Source: Chania multitudinisentens RB-25 (GTDB lineage: Bacteria > Pseudomonadota > Gammaproteobacteria > Enterobacterales > Enterobacteriaceae). From it: 64,000 nucleotides of DNA. A model generated the notes under the pieces. That model was not told the DNA's origin. It searched no databases and saw only the letters and a program-made list of their open reading frames with translations. Shown here piece by piece: positions 61,144 to 64,000 of the stretch. The DNA is taken from positions 2,480,001 through 2,544,000 of the forward strand of contig NZ_CP007044.2 of NCBI RefSeq assembly GCF_000520015.2. The letters run 5' to 3'. Position numbers and translations under genes: made by a program. Every line of letters begins with the position of its first letter. Within the stretch, counting starts at the first letter, position 1.

Positions 61144-62613
61144 TCAGCTGCGCTGGAACTTGCTGAAGCTCTTCTGCAACTGGCGCAGTTGGTCAATACG
61201 TGCATCATAACGCGCCTGCTCCAGGCTACCGAGTTTTTGCAGGGAACTAGCATTACTGAGTAATTCGATAGCCTGATCCAGGCGGCCCGCCAACGCCAGG
61301 CTTTCTGCCCGCGCAGAGAGTTCTTCAGCGCGCAGCCCCTGTGCGGCATTGGCCTGTGCCAGTAAGTCCCAACCATTTGGATCATTCGGGTGTGCAAAGG
61401 TATAACGGTTAAGAATTCTTGACGCTTGGGCCGCTTGATTGCCTTCCACGTAGGCGTTTGCCAGATTGAGCAGCAAAACCGGATTTTTACTTTGCTCTGC
61501 GTTGGCCGCCTGTAGGCGGGCGATAGCCTGTGAGGCTTTCTGTTGACCAAGATCGATGTCGGTCATCAGATCCAGCAGCCAGACATTTTTCGGGTCTTGC
61601 GTCAGCAACGGTTGGATGGTATTACGCGCTTGATCATACTTTTTCGCTTCGTAAAACAGAATGGCCCGGCCATATTGCGCTGCCATTTGTTCCCGTTGGT
61701 TGCCCTTGCTGTAGCTGGCTAATATTTCTTCGGTCAGACCATAACCTTCTGCACTGTACATACCGAGAGTGCGTACTCTGGCCAGCAGATAATCCTGGCT
61801 GGATTGGACGATACGGCGCTGCATTTGGTTGGCACGGTTGCGGGCGTCGGAAAGCCGGCTGTCCGGCAGCGGGTGCGTCAGTAACATTTCTGGGGGTTTG
61901 GAGGAGTACCGGGATTGATCGGCCAGTTTTTGCATGAAATCTGGCATGGCTTCTGGGTCAAACCCAGCCCGTTGCAGCAACTGAATACCAATACGATCGG
62001 CTTCTTGCTCATTAGCCTGCGTGAAACTGATAATCCCCTGTTGAGCGCCTGCCAGCGTGCCGCTGAGGGCTGCCATCCCCATGGTGGGGTTCGCCATGGC
62101 TAACAGGATCGAACCCAACGCCCCTACCCAGGTCAGCGGGGCATTTCGCTGCTGATCTTCCATGGCCCGCGCCAAATGGCGTTGGGTGACGTGAGAGATT
62201 TCGTGCGCCAGCACCGAAGCCAGTTGGCTTTCGTTATCCGTTTCACGGAACAGGGCCGAGTGCAGCACCACATTGCCTCCAAAGAAGGCAAAGGCGTTTA
62301 TTTCATCGTTACGCACCAGAAAGAAGTGGAATGGCGTTTTTACCGAATAGGCATTTGCTACGAGCCGGTTACCCAACTGGTTAATGTATTGAGTCAATAA
62401 AGGATCGTTAATTAATGGGGCGCTGGCACGCAGTTGCCGCACGTAAAAATCGCCCATAAGTAATTCCTGGCCGATGCTTAACGTTCCCCCAGCAGAGGTG
62501 CCTATGTCTGGCAGTTGATCTTGTGTATCTGCCTTCACGGGGGCCACCCCAGAGGCGCTCAATGTGCTGAATAACAGGACTGCTAACGCTGTTTTGGTCA
62601 ACCGGGTGGTCAT
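61144..62613 (-). CDS. bepA: Periplasmic chaperone-protease BepA (YfgC)
   Basis: A 489-residue protein (E. coli 487). A signal peptide (LTKTALAVLLFSTLSASGVAP) is followed by an M48 zinc protease domain with SVLAHEISHVTQRH (HExxH) and the third ligand region NEQEADRIGIQLL. A C-terminal TPR domain from about 310 (GRAILFYEAKKYDQARNTI, LLLNLANAYVEGNQAAQAS) completes it. It assists or degrades LptD and other outer membrane proteins and is under sigma-E control in E. coli. It is divergent from perM. Confidence 0.96.
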   Translation of the reverse strand: MTTRLTKTALAVLLFSTLSASGVAPVKADTQDQLPDIGTSAGGTLSIGQELLMGDFYVRQLRASAPLINDPLLTQYINQLGNRLVANAYSVKTPFHFFLVRNDEINAFAFFGGNVVLHSALFRETDNESQLASVLAHEISHVTQRHLARAMEDQQRNAPLTWVGALGSILLAMANPTMGMAALSGTLAGAQQGIISFTQANEQEADRIGIQLLQRAGFDPEAMPDFMQKLADQSRYSSKPPEMLLTHPLPDSRLSDARNRANQMQRRIVQSSQDYLLARVRTLGMYSAEGYGLTEEILASYSKGNQREQMAAQYGRAILFYEAKKYDQARNTIQPLLTQDPKNVWLLDLMTDIDLGQQKASQAIARLQAANAEQSKNPVLLLNLANAYVEGNQAAQASRILNRYTFAHPNDPNGWDLLAQANAAQGLRAEELSARAESLALAGRLDQAIELLSNASSLQKLGSLEQARYDARIDQLRQLQKSFSKFQRS

Positions 62614-62904
62614 AGTCAGGCGTTTCCCTTAAATCAAAGTCATCACTAAGACGTCAGCGGCACACAAGAGTTCTTCTTCCGTACCAGACTCTCCAGTACA
62701 ATCAGCGTGAAAGTGCGTTGGCTCACAAAAATGCACTGTTTGCGTTTTGTGAACCCGAATGGGCTAACACCTTTTCAATCATAGCCAGCTAGCGCCTGCA
62801 ATGAAATGTTTGGCCTGCGTAATCAGGAATAAGATAGCATTGATTGGAACGCACAGGGAAAGGCGGAATACCCCCTCATTGATGAAATTAAGGAGCAATC
62901 TCTG

Positions 62905-63981
62905 ATGTTGGAGATGTTATTACAATGGTACCGCCGCCGTTTTACCGATCCGCAAGCTATTGCGCTATTGGTTATTCTGGTTGCCGGATTCTGTATCCTC
63001 TATTTTTTGCACGGTATTTTAGCGCCCTTGCTGGTGGCGATTGTGCTGGCTTATCTTTTGGAATGGCCCACTGCGCGCCTGCAACGCTGTGGCTGTTCGC
63101 GAGTCTGGGCGGCCAGCATGGTACTGATTGTGTTTGGTGGCATCACCCTGCTGCTGGTGTTTGTGGTGGCTCCAACCGCTTGGAAACAGGGCATGAGCCT
63201 GATGACCGATTTACCGGGGATGCTCAACCAGTTCTACAACTATGCGGCGACGCTACCAAAGCGTTATCCGGCGCTGGTGGATGTCGGCATTATCGACATG
63301 ATGGCGGAGAATCTGCGCGGGCGGCTTTCTGGGGTGGGAGAGTCGGTGGTCAAATTTTCCCTGGCTTCGCTGGTTGGTTTGTTGACGTTGGCGATCTACC
63401 TGATTCTGGTGCCGCTGATGGTGTTTTTCCTGCTGAAAGACAAAGAGCAGATGCTCAACGCGGTGCGCCGCGTGCTGCCGCGTGAGCGTGGGCTGGCGGG
63501 GCAGGTGTGGATCGAAATGAACCAGCAGATCACCAATTATATTCGTGGCAAAGTGCTGGAGATGGTGATCGTAGGAGTGGCAACCTATCTGGTGTTCTTT
63601 ATTCTGGATATGCGTTATTCACTGCTGTTGGCCGTGCTGGTGGGGTTCTCCGTGTTAATCCCCTATATTGGCGCGGTGTTGGTGACGATCCCCGTGGTGG
63701 TGGTGGCGATGTTTCAATGGGGTATCGGTGCCGATTTTTGGACGCTGATCGTCGCTTATCTGGTGGTTCAAGGATTGGACGGTAACCTGTTGGTGCCAAT
63801 CCTGTTTTCTGAGGCGGTTAACCTGCATCCGCTGGTGATCATCCTTTCCGTGGTGATTTTTGGCGGCCTGTGGGGGTTCTGGGGTGTTTTCTTTGCGATT
63901 CCTCTGGCAACGCTGGTGAAAGCGGTAATTCATGCCTGGCCGGATGACAGGCTGGTGGATGCGGAGAAAGAAGCTCAATAA
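62905..63981 (+). CDS. perM: AI-2E family transporter PerM (YfgO)
   Basis: A 358-residue inner membrane protein (E. coli PerM 353) with about 8 helices: IALLVILVAGFCILYFLHGI, LLVAIVLAYLLEWPTARL and, in the C-terminal half, LLLAVLVGFSVLIPYIGAVL and the family motif FGGLWGFWGVFFAIPLATLVKAV. It belongs to the autoinducer-2 exporter-like family; the substrate of PerM is unsettled. AAGGAG precedes the start. Its stop overlaps an ATG (TAATG) at 63981, possibly the next gene, cut by the window end. Confidence 0.94.
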   Translation: MLEMLLQWYRRRFTDPQAIALLVILVAGFCILYFLHGILAPLLVAIVLAYLLEWPTARLQRCGCSRVWAASMVLIVFGGITLLLVFVVAPTAWKQGMSLMTDLPGMLNQFYNYAATLPKRYPALVDVGIIDMMAENLRGRLSGVGESVVKFSLASLVGLLTLAIYLILVPLMVFFLLKDKEQMLNAVRRVLPRERGLAGQVWIEMNQQITNYIRGKVLEMVIVGVATYLVFFILDMRYSLLLAVLVGFSVLIPYIGAVLVTIPVVVVAMFQWGIGADFWTLIVAYLVVQGLDGNLLVPILFSEAVNLHPLVIILSVVIFGGLWGFWGVFFAIPLATLVKAVIHAWPDDRLVDAEKEAQ

Positions 63982-64000
63982 TGGCAGCGAAAGCAAAGCG

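Noticed and set aside
63981..64000. Possible start of a next gene (ATG overlapping the perM stop)
   Set aside because: Only seven codons (MAAKAKR) are visible before the window ends, too few to support a gene call.
1..64000. CRISPR array or rRNA/tRNA genes
   Set aside because: No regularly spaced identical repeats with spacers and no tRNA cloverleaf or rRNA signature sequences were seen on either strand by eye.

Overview
The window reads as chromosome from a member of the Enterobacterales, most likely Serratia or a close relative in the Yersiniaceae. The gene set (srl/gut operon, thiMD, mdtABCD-baeSR, cyaR, ppk-ppx, purMN, upp-uraA, hda, bepA, perM) is enterobacterial and the proteins closely resemble E. 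coli K-12 versions. The blocks, however, lie far apart in E. coli (thi, gut, yeg/mdt/bae, yfg/pur) and are joined here. All assignments come from reading sequence and remembered family features; no database search was run.

Region 1 (1-9.8 kb, minus strand) is an accessory type VI secretion islet. In transcription order it holds vgrG, a 537-residue TPR-like protein, a 44-residue membrane microprotein overlapping it by ATGA, a 1364-residue PAAR-like/Rhs effector with a short unrecognised C-terminal toxin, and an AT-rich immunity candidate. Downstream lies a displaced second Rhs tail with one nonsense codon and two frameshifts. It carries an EndoU/BECR-like toxin domain and the start of another immunity-like gene at the window edge.

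Region 2 (10.2-17.2 kb) has thiMD behind a probable TPP riboswitch with an unusual insertion. Convergent to it is the complete glucitol operon srlA-srlE-srlB-srlD-gutM-gutR-gutQ, preceded by CTTTCA repeats and a CRP-like half site.

Region 3 (17.2-34 kb) holds the yegS lipid kinase, the sRNA CyaR with a CRP site centred at -41.5, yegQ/trhP, yegP, and the overlapping mdtABCD-baeSR efflux and envelope-stress operon. A GNAT gene and the Hsp70-like yegD follow.

Region 4 (34-45 kb) holds an Ada-AlkA fusion, the diguanylate cyclase dgcE, mgtE, the microprotein gene yfgG, the phosphodiesterase pdeF, and a DUF6506-araC pair.

Region 5 (45-54.5 kb) is a phosphate and polyphosphate block. ppk-ppx lies divergent from a second Pst-type transporter with oversized permeases, with a three-repeat Pho box between them and no pstS. 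A bactofilin gene follows.

Region 6 (54.7-64 kb) is nucleotide and housekeeping: speG, purM-purN with a PurR box, upp-uraA, a small acidic lipoprotein, hda with a CTG start, yfgD, bepA and perM.
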